Below, piece by piece: positions 1-4,974 of a DNA stretch of 5,623 nt (position 1 is the stretch's first letter; each line of letters opens with the position of its first letter). Source of the stretch: Alphaproteobacteria bacterium (GTDB lineage Bacteria; Pseudomonadota; Alphaproteobacteria; Micavibrionales; Micavibrionaceae). The stretch lies in the NCBI GenBank assembly GCA_020442505.1, contig JAGRJZ010000062.1, forward strand, positions 1-5,623, given 5' to 3'. Under the pieces are notes generated by a model. That model was not told the origin of the DNA, made no database searches, and saw nothing but the letters and a program-made list of their open reading frames with translations. The position numbers and the translations under genes were made by a program.

Positions 1-505
1 CTTTCAGACTGTTTTCCAGTTTTCTAAGCTCTGCATCCGAAAGCTTATGCGCCCAGGCGCTTTTTTTGAATCGGGACTGGCGGTTCTCTGGCTGCAGGCT
101 GTCGCCTTCGCGGCATATTAGAAATTCCGCGAGACACTGTGCGACGACCTCCGGGTTCCAGTTTTGGTTTATATGGGCTTCCCATGATGACAGAGGTTTA
201 AAGGAAAAGCCTCCGTTCTCGTTATAAACGACTTCCATAATTTCGGTTCCGACTCCGCCGATGACGAAGGGCGGACGGGGAAGATTGCACAGCCTGACGG
301 TCTCCATGACCGACACGGGCGTCCGCCCCGAGCTGGGTACGAACACGACGTTATGTTGAGAGCACATCTGTTTGTATGATGCGAACGCCCCTTCATCTTC
401 GGAGAAAAGGGGGTTATCTGTAACAGCGCTCTCTTTTCCTTCCTCCGAGGGCGGGACCATTGTGGAGTCCATATCCGTGACGTGGAGGACGGTTGCGTGT
501 GCCAT
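1..505 (-). CDS. Sucrose-6-phosphate phosphatase-like HAD hydrolase (N-terminal part, truncated by window edge)
   Basis: An open frame of 168 codons runs from an ATG at 505-503 to the left edge without a stop. Residues 11-15 read DMDST, the DxDxT nucleophile motif of HAD phosphatases (D11 nucleophile, D13 acid/base). Residues 57-62 read PSSGRT, matching HAD motif II with the S/T-G-R signature of the Cof/S6PP group. Residues 83-89 (GGVGTEI) match the GTEI/GSEI segment typical of sucrose-phosphate phosphatases. A spaced W...I...W stretch (108-116) and an FKKS segment (146-149) follow in the same order as in cyanobacterial SPP. The motif III lysine and motif IV aspartates would lie beyond the edge, so activity cannot be judged. 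The family removes phosphate from sucrose-6F-phosphate or related sugar phosphates in the cytoplasm, often in compatible-solute synthesis. A GGG at 516-514 lies 8 bases before the ATG. An overlapping frame starting at 513 is longer on paper but has no family features. Substrate is inferred; a related HAD-IIB phosphatase such as one for glycosylglycerate phosphate is possible. Confidence 0.78.
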   Translation of the reverse strand, partial: MAHATVLHVTDMDSTMVPPSEEGKESAVTDNPLFSEDEGAFASYKQMCSQHNVVFVPSSGRTPVSVMETVRLCNLPRPPFVIGGVGTEIMEVVYNENGGFSFKPLSSWEAHINQNWNPEVVAQCLAEFLICREGDSLQPENRQSRFKKSAWAHKLSDAELRKLENSLK

Positions 506-529
506 TTTGACATCCCTTTATTTTTTCAT

Positions 530-559
530 AAAATAATTCATCGCAACTTGATTTGTCAA
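530..559 (-). promoter_or_regulatory. Sigma-70-like promoter for the HAD phosphatase gene
   Basis: Reading the minus strand, a perfect TTGACA lies at 559-554 and TATTTT at 535-530, separated by 18 bases. The predicted start of transcription is near 523, giving a leader of about 18 bases that carries the GGG ribosome binding site at 516-514. The -10 matches only four of six consensus bases. The -35 lies inside the spacer of the oppositely directed hsp20 promoter. Confidence 0.5.
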
Positions 560-577
560 CATATTTTTTTATATACT
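547..577 (+). promoter_or_regulatory. Heat-shock (RpoH-type) and/or sigma-70 promoter of hsp20
   Basis: CTTG at 547-550, a 17-base spacer, and TTTATAT at 568-574 match six of seven -10 positions of the alphaproteobacterial heat-shock consensus CTTG-N17/18-CYTATNT (consensus recalled from the literature). The same bases can also be read as a sigma-70 promoter, TTGATT (548-553), 18 bases, TATACT (572-577). Either reading puts the transcript start near 581-584, exactly where the long leader hairpin begins. Which sigma factor is used cannot be decided from sequence. Confidence 0.6.
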
Positions 578-583
578 TAATCG

Positions 584-685
584 GGCAGGGCTGGTTGTCA
601 TGTACGACGAAAGCTTTGCCGGAGGCGGCGCCACGTATCGGGCCGTTTTGACGTGTTAACTTGCTCAACAGGAGGAGTTAGACCC
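584..685 (+). promoter_or_regulatory. ROSE-like RNA thermometer in the hsp20 5' leader
   Basis: The leader can fold into three successive hairpins. The first spans 584-620: arms 584-592 and 612-620 pair over nine positions (two G-U), with a further five pairs between 595-599 and 606-610. The second pairs CACGT (632-636) with ACGTG (651-655). The third spans 657-680 and sequesters the GGAGGAG ribosome binding site (671-677): C666-G672, U665-A673, C664-G674, G663 opposite G675, U662-A676, U661-G677, bulged C660, then A659-U678, A658-U679, U657-A680. The UUGCU strand (661-665) against AGGAG, with a central G-G opposition, is the hallmark of ROSE elements. Those are known in alpha- and gammaproteobacteria upstream of hsp20 genes, where they melt on warming to let ribosomes in. 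The hsp20 gene starts 8 bases after the Shine-Dalgarno. The fold was drawn by hand; no energy was computed. Confidence 0.8.
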
Positions 686-1159
686 ATGACAGCAAGGCTT
701 TCTTTGTTCGACCATCCGTTCTTTCTGGGCTTCGATCAGTTCGAGAGGGATCTGGACCGTTTGAAAAAAAACGCGGATGGATACCCCCCTTATAACGTTG
801 AACAAATCGGCGAAAACGGCTTGCGTATTACGCTGGCCGTGGCGGGTTTTACCATGAGCGACCTGGATGTCGAGGTCGCGCACAACCAGCTGATGATCCG
901 AGGGAAACAGACCGAGGAGGACGAGCGCGTTTATCTGCACCGGGGAATCGCCGCGCGGCAATTCCAGCGCTCTTTCGTGCTGGCGGACGGGATCGAGGTG
1001 CGTGGCGCGACTCTCGATAACGGCTTGCTGCATATCGACATGGCGCGCATTGTGCCCGAATCGGCGGCACGAAAGATTTCCATCGACGCGCCGGAAAAGA
1101 AAAAAAACGCGCGACCGGCGACAAAGGCTATTGACGTTTCCGTCGAGGAGAACGCATGA
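686..1159 (+). CDS. hsp20: Small heat-shock protein, Hsp20/IbpA family (class A)
   Basis: This 157-residue cytoplasmic ATP-independent holdase would bind unfolding proteins and keep them refoldable for DnaK/ClpB. The N-terminus (SLFDHPFFLGFDQFERDL, residues 6-23) is the short IbpA-like arm. The alpha-crystallin domain runs from about 35 to 125 and includes the strand GLRITLAVAGF (45-55) and the block around YLHRGIAARQFQRSF (83-97), both characteristic of bacterial class A sHsps. The C-terminal I-x-I oligomerisation motif is ISI at 131-133, followed by a charged, lysine-rich tail. The ATG at 686 is chosen because GGAGGAG lies 8 bases upstream; an in-frame GTG at 653 would make the RNA thermometer coding and lacks a ribosome site. 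Expression is probably heat-induced at both transcription and translation (see promoter and leader). The stop overlaps the next start. Confidence 0.95.
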   Translation: MTARLSLFDHPFFLGFDQFERDLDRLKKNADGYPPYNVEQIGENGLRITLAVAGFTMSDLDVEVAHNQLMIRGKQTEEDERVYLHRGIAARQFQRSFVLADGIEVRGATLDNGLLHIDMARIVPESAARKISIDAPEKKKNARPATKAIDVSVEENA

Positions 1160-1389
1160 CCCCCATCGAAAAAGCAGGCCAGGCCCTGAAGGCTTTATCC
1201 ATTCAAGACTGGCAGATGTTCGGTCATGATCAAGTCGCGTATATTCGCCCGATCCACGGCAGCGACGGCGCGGTGTGCGCCTATGCGCTGCACGATGCGG
1301 ACGGGACGTGTCTGGAGACGGGGGCGAACATCGACGAGCTGATCTTTGTGGCGGCCCGCAAAGAGATGACGGCGGTCATGGCGCAGTAA
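1156..1389 (+). CDS. DUF1150 family small protein
   Basis: A 77-residue soluble protein with no signal peptide or membrane segment. The FGHDQVAYIRP stretch (22-32) and YALHDADGT stretch (43-51) match the conserved core of DUF1150, a family largely confined to Alphaproteobacteria and commonly found next to hsp20. Its biochemical function is unknown to me. The start codon overlaps the hsp20 stop (ATGA, 1156-1159), and GAGGAG at 1145-1150 sits 5 bases upstream inside hsp20. Translation is therefore likely coupled, and the protein should be made whenever the thermometer opens. A role in the same stress response is inferred from this linkage only. Confidence 0.85.
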   Translation: MTPIEKAGQALKALSIQDWQMFGHDQVAYIRPIHGSDGAVCAYALHDADGTCLETGANIDELIFVAARKEMTAVMAQ

Positions 1390-1443
1390 ACGATAATCTT
1401 GAGTTCAGAGCCTGACCGGGGCAGGGAGGCAAGCGGCAAAGCG

Positions 1444-2253
1444 ATGGATTCTCTCGACCGTTTCAGCGCCCTGCCCGACGACGCGCTTTGCCCGGCGCGG
1501 GTTTCCCTGGCCGTCTCAGCGGCGCAAATTCCCGGGCGAAGCTTGCCCCGTTACGAATCGGCGCTGGACGCTCTGGCCGCCGATATGCCTCTGGCCGTTG
1601 ACGCACCTTTCCCGGAAGAGGCCCGCGTAGCGGTGGGCCGCGCGTTGTTCACGGTGGCAGGTTATCGTTCCCTTCCGGCGCCCACGGACACGAACGGCCA
1701 TCCCGACAACAGCAACATGATCCGTGTCATGGACGAACGGGCCGGCAGCCCCGCAGCGCTTGCGGTTCTGGGGCATCATGTGTTGCGAACGGCCGGTTGG
1801 GCCGCTCGAATTCTCGACTGTGCGGGGCGCCTGATCGTGCGAATCGGGCCGGCGCTTCTGATCGACGTTGCGGAAGATTGCCGGGTGCTGCAAGCGCCGG
1901 ATCTGCGTCGTCTGGTCAAGGCCCAGCGCGGACCACAGGCCGAGCTGTCGGCAACATTCTATACGCCCCTGTCGAACCGGGAAATCGTTCTGGCCCTGTT
2001 CAACCCTGTCAAGTTTCGGCTGATCGCGGACGAGGAATACGAATCGGCGCGGGGTCTCTCCACGGCTTTGCGACGGATAGCCCCCGGCGAATACCGGTTG
2101 TTGCTGGATCACGGGATCTTATGCCTGCGGACGAACGACGGGCCGGGCGCGCGTGAAAGCCTGACGCAATACGTCCGCCGGGCGCCGCCGGGGGCAGACC
2201 GGGATGAAGCCCTTTTCTTGCTAGGGACGATTGGCGAGGCTGTGGATAGTTAG
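1444..2253 (+). CDS. SirB1/transglutaminase-like (Transglut_core2) protein with C-terminal TPR-like helices, degenerate active site
   Basis: A 269-residue protein, cytoplasmic by absence of a signal. Residues 87-110 (HPDNSNMIRV onward) align by eye with the NSfLn-VL-rR-GiPi-La segment of SirB1/YchA-type Transglut_core2 proteins. Residues 127-133 (AGRLIVR) occupy the place of the usual PGHFLVR, so the conserved histidine is replaced by arginine. Residues about 180-265 are helical and resemble the TPR-like tail found in this family (LLLDHGILCLRTNDGPGARESL region). Function is unknown; the lost histidine argues against transglutaminase or protease chemistry. The start is uncertain: ATG 1444 has GGGAGG at 1424-1429, 14 bases away, which is long. 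An in-frame TTG at 1399 would add 15 residues and sits 9 bases after the DUF1150 stop, but has no visible ribosome site. It probably shares the hsp20 transcript. Confidence 0.7.
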   Translation: MDSLDRFSALPDDALCPARVSLAVSAAQIPGRSLPRYESALDALAADMPLAVDAPFPEEARVAVGRALFTVAGYRSLPAPTDTNGHPDNSNMIRVMDERAGSPAALAVLGHHVLRTAGWAARILDCAGRLIVRIGPALLIDVAEDCRVLQAPDLRRLVKAQRGPQAELSATFYTPLSNREIVLALFNPVKFRLIADEEYESARGLSTALRRIAPGEYRLLLDHGILCLRTNDGPGARESLTQYVRRAPPGADRDEALFLLGTIGEAVDS

Positions 2254-2280
2254 CGGGAAAAGTCGAACCACGCTGGACTT

Positions 2281-2300
2281 GAATCGATTCGCCCTATATG
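2281..2300 (+). promoter_or_regulatory. Palindromic GANTC pair and TATATG -10-like element upstream of pal
   Basis: The perfect 10-base palindrome GAATCGATTC (2281-2290) consists of two abutting GANTC sites, the target of the alphaproteobacterial cell-cycle methylase CcrM. A third GANTC (GAGTC, 2359-2363) overlaps the pal ribosome binding region. TATATG at 2295-2300 could be a -10 element, but no convincing -35 lies 16-18 bases before it. This 117-base gap (2254-2370) shows no terminator with a U-run and no ORF. A promoter for pal is expected here, but I can only point to this element as a candidate. Confidence 0.35.
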
Positions 2301-2370
2301 TCTCAAGAAAAGTTCTTAAACCGCAGACTTTAAAACAGATCAGACAAGGAAACGTAAGGAGTCAGAAAAC

Positions 2371-2913
2371 ATGTTGTTTCGAAACATTATGATGGTGGCC
2401 GTCGTCGTCGGACTGGCGGCGTGTTCCTCCACCAAGGACAAAACGGATATGAGCGATCTCGAGATGAGCCAGCGCGAAGACATCACCGCCGGGCCGCTGG
2501 ACGGGACCGAGGTCTATGGCTATGAAGGGCAGGCGATCGAAACCCAGGGTCCCATCCCGGGCTCGCAGCAGGATCTGGTCGTGAACGTCGGGGACCGGGT
2601 CTTCTTCGGTTATGATCGCTATGATCTGACGGCCGAGGCCCAGCATGTCCTGCAAATGCAGGCCGAATGGTTAAAACGTTATCCGCAGACCAGCGTCGTC
2701 GTCAAAGGCCACTGCGACGAGCGCGGTACGCGAGAATACAACCTGGCCCTCGGGGAGCGGCGTGCCAATGCGGCCAAAAACTTCCTGATCGCGTTGGGCG
2801 TGTCTCCCAGCCGGATTTCTACCATCAGCTACGGTAAGGAGCAACCCGCCGTTCTGGGGTCCAACGAAGCCGCTTGGGCCCAAAACCGCCGGGCCGTGAC
2901 GGAGGTCGAATAA
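2371..2913 (+). CDS. pal: Peptidoglycan-associated lipoprotein Pal
   Basis: This 180-residue outer-membrane lipoprotein anchors the outer membrane to peptidoglycan and works with TolB and TolQRA in envelope constriction at division. The signal peptide ends in a lipobox LAAC with the acylated cysteine at residue 18, followed by SS, favouring outer-membrane sorting. Residues 19-68 form an acidic linker. The OmpA-like domain covers about 69-180 and contains GHCDERGT (113-120) and LGERRA (127-132), which include the aspartate and arginine that bind diaminopimelate in Pal/OmpA domains. The end, NRRAVTEVE, is typical. AAGGAG at 2356-2361 lies 9 bases before the ATG. cpoB follows after 26 bases. The usual upstream partner tolB is absent; the preceding gene is the SirB1-like one. 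Confidence 0.96.
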   Translation: MLFRNIMMVAVVVGLAACSSTKDKTDMSDLEMSQREDITAGPLDGTEVYGYEGQAIETQGPIPGSQQDLVVNVGDRVFFGYDRYDLTAEAQHVLQMQAEWLKRYPQTSVVVKGHCDERGTREYNLALGERRANAAKNFLIALGVSPSRISTISYGKEQPAVLGSNEAAWAQNRRAVTEVE

Positions 2914-2939
2914 ACCTTACTGAAAGGGTCTTTTTCGTG

Positions 2940-3809
2940 ATGAAACGGACACGAACGCAAAAAACCGTCTTTCTGGGCGCCGTCAGCATGGTTATGTTGG
3001 CGGCGTTTCCTGCTTTTGCCCAGCAAGACGTCTCCGCGCGGCTCAGCCGTATGGAAAACGAAATTCAAACCCTGAGCCGGGCGCTGTTCAAGGGCGAGAC
3101 GCCTCCGGCGGAATACCAGCCTTATGAGAATTCCACCGCCGGCGCCGTCTCGGCCGACCGGCAAGCGGCTCTCGAGCTGCGCCTGTCGCAGATCGAACAA
3201 GAAATGGCAACGTTGACCGGCCGGATCGAGGAACAGGACTACGCTCTGCGTAATCTCCAAAACCGTCTGGAACAGATCTCCGTGGAAAGAATACAGACGT
3301 CGCCCGTTTCTCTGCCTCGGCCGACCGCGCAGTCGGCACCGGCCCTCGCGGACGGCACGGCCGGAACGCTGGGGACGCTCTCACAAAAACCGAACGGCGC
3401 GCTTTCTGCAAACGCCGAAGATGACGACCCCGATGCCGCTTATCAGCGCGCTTACGCCCTGATGCGCGACCGGCATTACGACGAGGCCGAAAAAGCGTTT
3501 ACCGGGTTCCTGTCCCGCTATCCGGCGCATCGCCTTGCCGATAACGCGCGTTACTGGTTGGGCGAGACTCACTACGTGCGGGGCGAATACGAACGCGCGG
3601 CGCGCCTGTTCGCCGAAGGCTATCAGAAGGATCCCGCAGGTCCCAAAGGTCCCGACAACCTCCTGAAGCTCGGCATGTCGCTGGGCGGGATGGGCAAGAA
3701 AGACGATGCCTGCCTGACGTTTTCCCAGATATTAAAGGACGGGGCCGGAAGCCCGAACCCGATCCAGGACCGCGCCGAGGCCGAGCGGACAAAACTCGGC
3801 TGTGAATAA
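2940..3809 (+). CDS. cpoB: Tol-Pal associated periplasmic TPR protein CpoB (YbgF)
   Basis: This 289-residue periplasmic protein has, in the family, the job of linking the Tol-Pal machine with peptidoglycan synthesis (in E. coli by modulating PBP1B). A basic N-terminus and hydrophobic core end at AFA-QQ (27/28), a signal peptidase I site. Residues about 29-49 and 73-118 are heptad-rich and predicted coiled coil, matching the trimerisation segment of YbgF. A Pro/Ala/Ser-rich linker (119-160) leads to three TPR units at about 164-197, 201-234 and 238-271, with signatures such as AYALMRDRHYDEAEKAF and YWLGETHYVRGEYERAARLF. The start is ATG 2940; the directly preceding GTG (2937) is also possible and lies 8 bases from AAGGG (2924-2928), against 11 for the ATG. 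It is very likely co-transcribed with pal. Confidence 0.94.
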   Translation: MKRTRTQKTVFLGAVSMVMLAAFPAFAQQDVSARLSRMENEIQTLSRALFKGETPPAEYQPYENSTAGAVSADRQAALELRLSQIEQEMATLTGRIEEQDYALRNLQNRLEQISVERIQTSPVSLPRPTAQSAPALADGTAGTLGTLSQKPNGALSANAEDDDPDAAYQRAYALMRDRHYDEAEKAFTGFLSRYPAHRLADNARYWLGETHYVRGEYERAARLFAEGYQKDPAGPKGPDNLLKLGMSLGGMGKKDDACLTFSQILKDGAGSPNPIQDRAEAERTKLGCE

Positions 3810-3836
3810 CCTCCCCTCAAACGGAACGCAAATCTC

Positions 3837-4862
3837 ATGCCCGCCCCTTTTCCTGCTCCCGTTTCACCGGATCTTCTCCGTTCCTTTCTGCCGGACGATC
3901 ACACGAAGACGGAGCCGATCGCGGTCGCGGTCTCCGGGGGGCCGGACAGCATGGCGTTATGCCGGCTTTTATCCCAATGGGCGGCGGAGCATGACGGCCC
4001 CCCGATTCACGCCCTGACGGTCGATCACGGCTTGCGCCCTGAATCGCACGCGGAAGCAGCGCAGGTTGGGATCTGGATCAAGGATTGGCCGCACGTTCGG
4101 CACGCGGTGCTGGATCGGGATTTAACCGGGCTGGGGAAAACCCGGATCCTGGAGCAAGCCCGAAACGATCGTTACGCGCTTTTGACGGGCTATTGCCGGG
4201 CGCACGACATTACAAGGTTGTTCGTCGCGCACCATCTCGACGATCAGGCCGAAACGGTCCTGTTCCGTCTGTCCAAAAGCAGCGGTCTTGACGGTCTGTG
4301 CGGTATGCGCGCGGTCAAGCCCTATGACGGGGAGGTGATGATCATCCGGCCCTTCCTGCCGGTTTTGAAGGACGATCTTGTGTCCTTTTGCAAAGCCGAA
4401 GCCGTTCCCTTTTTGAAGGATCCCAGCAATGACGACGATTCCTTCGCCCGGGTTCGGTTGCGGCGATCGGCCGCGATCCTGACGGAGGAAGGCCTGACGC
4501 CGGCGCGCCTCGGGAAGACAGCCGCAAGGCTGTCTAGGGCCCAGGAGGCGCTTGATTATTATACGGTCGAGGCCCTGAAAAACAGCGCTAAATTGATCGA
4601 TCCTGACCGGATCGTATTTGATTTTAGGCCCCTGGCTCGAGAGCCGGAAGAGATCCGCCTGCGAGTCTTGCTCCGCGCCATGGAGATGATCGCCGCGGCC
4701 TGCGGGATCGACCGGGGATACGGTCCCCGTCTAGAGAAAATGGAGGCCCTGACCGCCCGTCTGTTTATGGACCAGGCTTTTTCCGGCGAGACTCTGGGAG
4801 GGTTCGTTTTCTCGATCGAAGAAAAAACCGGCGCCATTACCGTCCGCCGGGAAAATCCCTGA
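3837..4862 (+). CDS. tilS: tRNA(Ile)-lysidine synthetase TilS
   Basis: This 341-residue cytoplasmic enzyme uses ATP and lysine to convert C34 of the CAU-anticodon tRNA-Ile to lysidine, switching decoding from AUG to AUA. The PP-loop motif SGGPDS is at 33-38. VDHGLR follows at 63-68, HHLDDQAET at 133-141, and the TilS signature DPSND with downstream R-x-R-x-R residues at 197-211. The N-terminal N-type ATP pyrophosphatase domain is complete. The C-terminal part is shorter than in the roughly 430-residue E. coli enzyme, as in many alphaproteobacterial TilS proteins, and I see no sign of truncation. The start codon lies 27 bases after the cpoB stop with only a weak ribosome site (GGAA, 3823-3826), so expression probably depends on read-through from pal-cpoB. 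The neighbour ftsH is conserved in many bacteria. Confidence 0.96.
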   Translation: MPAPFPAPVSPDLLRSFLPDDHTKTEPIAVAVSGGPDSMALCRLLSQWAAEHDGPPIHALTVDHGLRPESHAEAAQVGIWIKDWPHVRHAVLDRDLTGLGKTRILEQARNDRYALLTGYCRAHDITRLFVAHHLDDQAETVLFRLSKSSGLDGLCGMRAVKPYDGEVMIIRPFLPVLKDDLVSFCKAEAVPFLKDPSNDDDSFARVRLRRSAAILTEEGLTPARLGKTAARLSRAQEALDYYTVEALKNSAKLIDPDRIVFDFRPLAREPEEIRLRVLLRAMEMIAAACGIDRGYGPRLEKMEALTARLFMDQAFSGETLGGFVFSIEEKTGAITVRRENP

Positions 4863-4892
4863 CGACAGCGCACCGGCGACCGACCGAAAACG

Positions 4893-4921
4893 CTTGTTTT
4901 CCGGAAGAAACGGTCTATCTT
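4893..4921 (+). promoter_or_regulatory. Heat-shock-type promoter of ftsH
   Basis: CTTG at 4893-4896, 17 bases, then TCTATCT at 4914-4920 matches six of seven positions of the alphaproteobacterial heat-shock -10 (CYTATNT) at the same spacing as the hsp20 promoter. A sigma-70 reading, TTGTTT (4894-4899), 16 bases, TATCTT (4916-4921), is weaker. The start of transcription would be near 4927, leaving a leader of about 48 bases. An inverted repeat GAAAAC/GTTTTC (4886-4891/4896-4901) overlaps the -35. FtsH is a known RpoH target in several proteobacteria, which supports the reading. Confidence 0.5.
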
Positions 4922-4974
4922 AGACTGTCCGGCGCGCTGCCGTATCAACCCGAGAAAACAAGGATCATCGAAAC

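Noticed and set aside
169..668. Complete minus-strand reading frames at 169-513 and 414-668
   Set aside because: The first is a shifted frame over the HAD phosphatase and has low-complexity Arg/Ser-rich composition; the second crosses the promoters and leader. Neither shows family motifs.
653..685. Extension of hsp20 to an upstream in-frame GTG at 653
   Set aside because: It would make the ROSE-like hairpin coding, has no ribosome site, and adds residues with no family match; ATG 686 has GGAGGAG at ideal spacing.
1516..2112. Long 198-codon minus-strand frame opposite the SirB1-like gene
   Set aside because: It is an antisense shadow of a GC-rich gene, with Arg/Gln/His-rich translation, no ribosome site and no recognisable domain.
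2254..2370. Intrinsic terminator after the SirB1-like gene
   Set aside because: No GC-rich stem followed by a T-run is present; the palindrome at 2281-2290 has no loop or T-tract.
2874..2939. Upstream extension of cpoB into the end of pal
   Set aside because: It would place 22 polar residues before an obvious signal peptide and overlap the pal C-terminus; the GTG/ATG at 2937/2940 fits the ribosome site and signal peptide.
4930..4942. Short CGGC/GCCG hairpin in the ftsH leader as a thermometer or riboswitch
   Set aside because: It has only four pairs, lies well upstream of the AAGGA ribosome site and does not cover it; such stems are common by chance in GC-rich sequence.
4559..4948. Minus-strand 129-codon frame over the tilS end and ftsH promoter
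   Set aside because: Its composition is that of an antisense shadow, and it overlaps clear tilS coding sequence and the ftsH control region.
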